Assembly: GCA_018608425.1 (NCBI GenBank)
Contig: JABAZL010000109.1
Span: forward strand, 1-58,428
Direction: 5' to 3'
DNA length: 58,428 nt
Origin: Flavobacteriaceae bacterium
GTDB lineage: Bacteria; Bacteroidota; Bacteroidia; Flavobacteriales; Flavobacteriaceae
Each line of letters begins with the position of its first letter. Positions within the stretch are counted from its first letter, which is position 1. Position numbers and translations under genes: made by a program. The notes under the pieces were generated by a model. It searched no databases and was not told the origin of the DNA. It worked only from the letters and a program-made list of their open reading frames with translations. Shown here one piece after another: positions 57,861 through 58,428 of this stretch.

Positions 57861-57880
57861 TGTTTGAAAATTTAATCCAA

Positions 57881-57913
57881 CAAAAATAGAGAAGTTAAAT
57901 CAATTAAAATCAA
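57881..57913 (-). promoter_or_regulatory. Candidate sucC promoter (TTG - 22 nt - TATTTTTG on the minus strand)
   Basis: Match to TAnnTTTG with upstream TTG, about 21 nt before the sucC ATG. Confidence 0.5.
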
Positions 57914-58028
57914 TCCAAAGGAAAAGTATTTTGTTATATTTAAAACATTATTTTATATTTTTAATATATTCTTGAAAAGCCCTTTCACAGAAGAAAATTG
58001 TTTTTACTTTTGTATCAAAGATTACAAA

Positions 58029-58428
58029 ATGAATTACGCAGAATTACGTTCAGTTGCAGAAGAATTTGGAGGCCCTCTTTATGTTTACGATGCAGAAAAA
58101 ATTAAATTTCAATACGACCGTTTAAGCAATGCCTTTAGTGGAGTAAAGAACCTGAAATTGAACTATGCAACAAAAGCGCTTTCTAACGTTTCCATTTTAA
58201 AATACATCCAAACCCTTGGTGCAGGTCTCGATACCGTTTCTATTCAAGAGGTTCGTCTTGGTCTTGCAGCAGGTTTTGAACCGAGTTCAATCATCTTCAC
58301 ACCTAATGGTGTTTCGTTATCAGAAATTGAAGAAGTTGCAAAACTCGGAGCACAAATTAATATTGACAACCTTTCTATTTTAGAGCAATTCGGAAGTAAA
58401 TATCCAACAGTACCCGTTTGTATTCGAA
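58029..58428 (+). CDS. lysA: Diaminopimelate decarboxylase, 5' part (truncated by window end)
   Basis: MNYAELRSVAEEFGGPLYVYDAEKIKFQYDRL...KLNYATKALSNVSILKYIQTLGAGLDTVSIQEV; PLP-Lys motif YATKA. Absent from the ORF track because it is open-ended. Confidence 0.93.
   Translation, partial: MNYAELRSVAEEFGGPLYVYDAEKIKFQYDRLSNAFSGVKNLKLNYATKALSNVSILKYIQTLGAGLDTVSIQEVRLGLAAGFEPSSIIFTPNGVSLSEIEEVAKLGAQINIDNLSILEQFGSKYPTVPVCIR

Noticed and set aside
1-58428. CRISPR arrays, prophage, toxin-antitoxin or defence cassette
   Set aside because: No regularly spaced repeats, integrases, phage structural genes or recognisable defence effectors seen on either strand; gene content is core metabolism and information processing.

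Overview
The window is about 58 kb of a Bacteroidota genome, most likely Flavobacteriaceae: AT-rich, with TAnnTTTG-type -7 boxes, GldI and flavobacterial gene orders. It is almost entirely chromosomal housekeeping DNA. It starts with two tandem tRNA-Pro genes (TGG, GGG) behind a good TTG-N19-TAnnTTTG promoter. Recognisable blocks follow: PQQ sugar dehydrogenase/cytochrome c; parAB-dapB-lepB; mutL plus two rhomboids; ribH; recF-DUF721 (DciA-like); NrnA-GldI-cyclophilin/FKBP; two amidohydrolases; relA/spoT-fur-purA-lptA-like; tandem DUF368 (PopT-type) plus aroE; mazG-def-ruvX; dapD; a CCA-adding-type enzyme; ctaA; uvrB; pnuC; sucC; and the 5' end of lysA. I found no CRISPR array, transposon, prophage or obvious defence island. 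The best leads are: (1) an uncharacterised 355-aa protein at 47830-48897(-) whose ordered motifs look like a divergent protein-kinase-like/aminoglycoside-phosphotransferase-like fold; (2) a secreted thioredoxin + MsrA-like fusion whose signal peptide is out of frame by one base at a poly-T tract; (3) a 40-aa Cys-rich single-pass membrane ORF missing from the ORF track; (4) tandem DUF368 genes whose first member starts at a TTG abutting a T12 tract; (5) a parS-like CACGTG element next to an inverted repeat upstream of parA.
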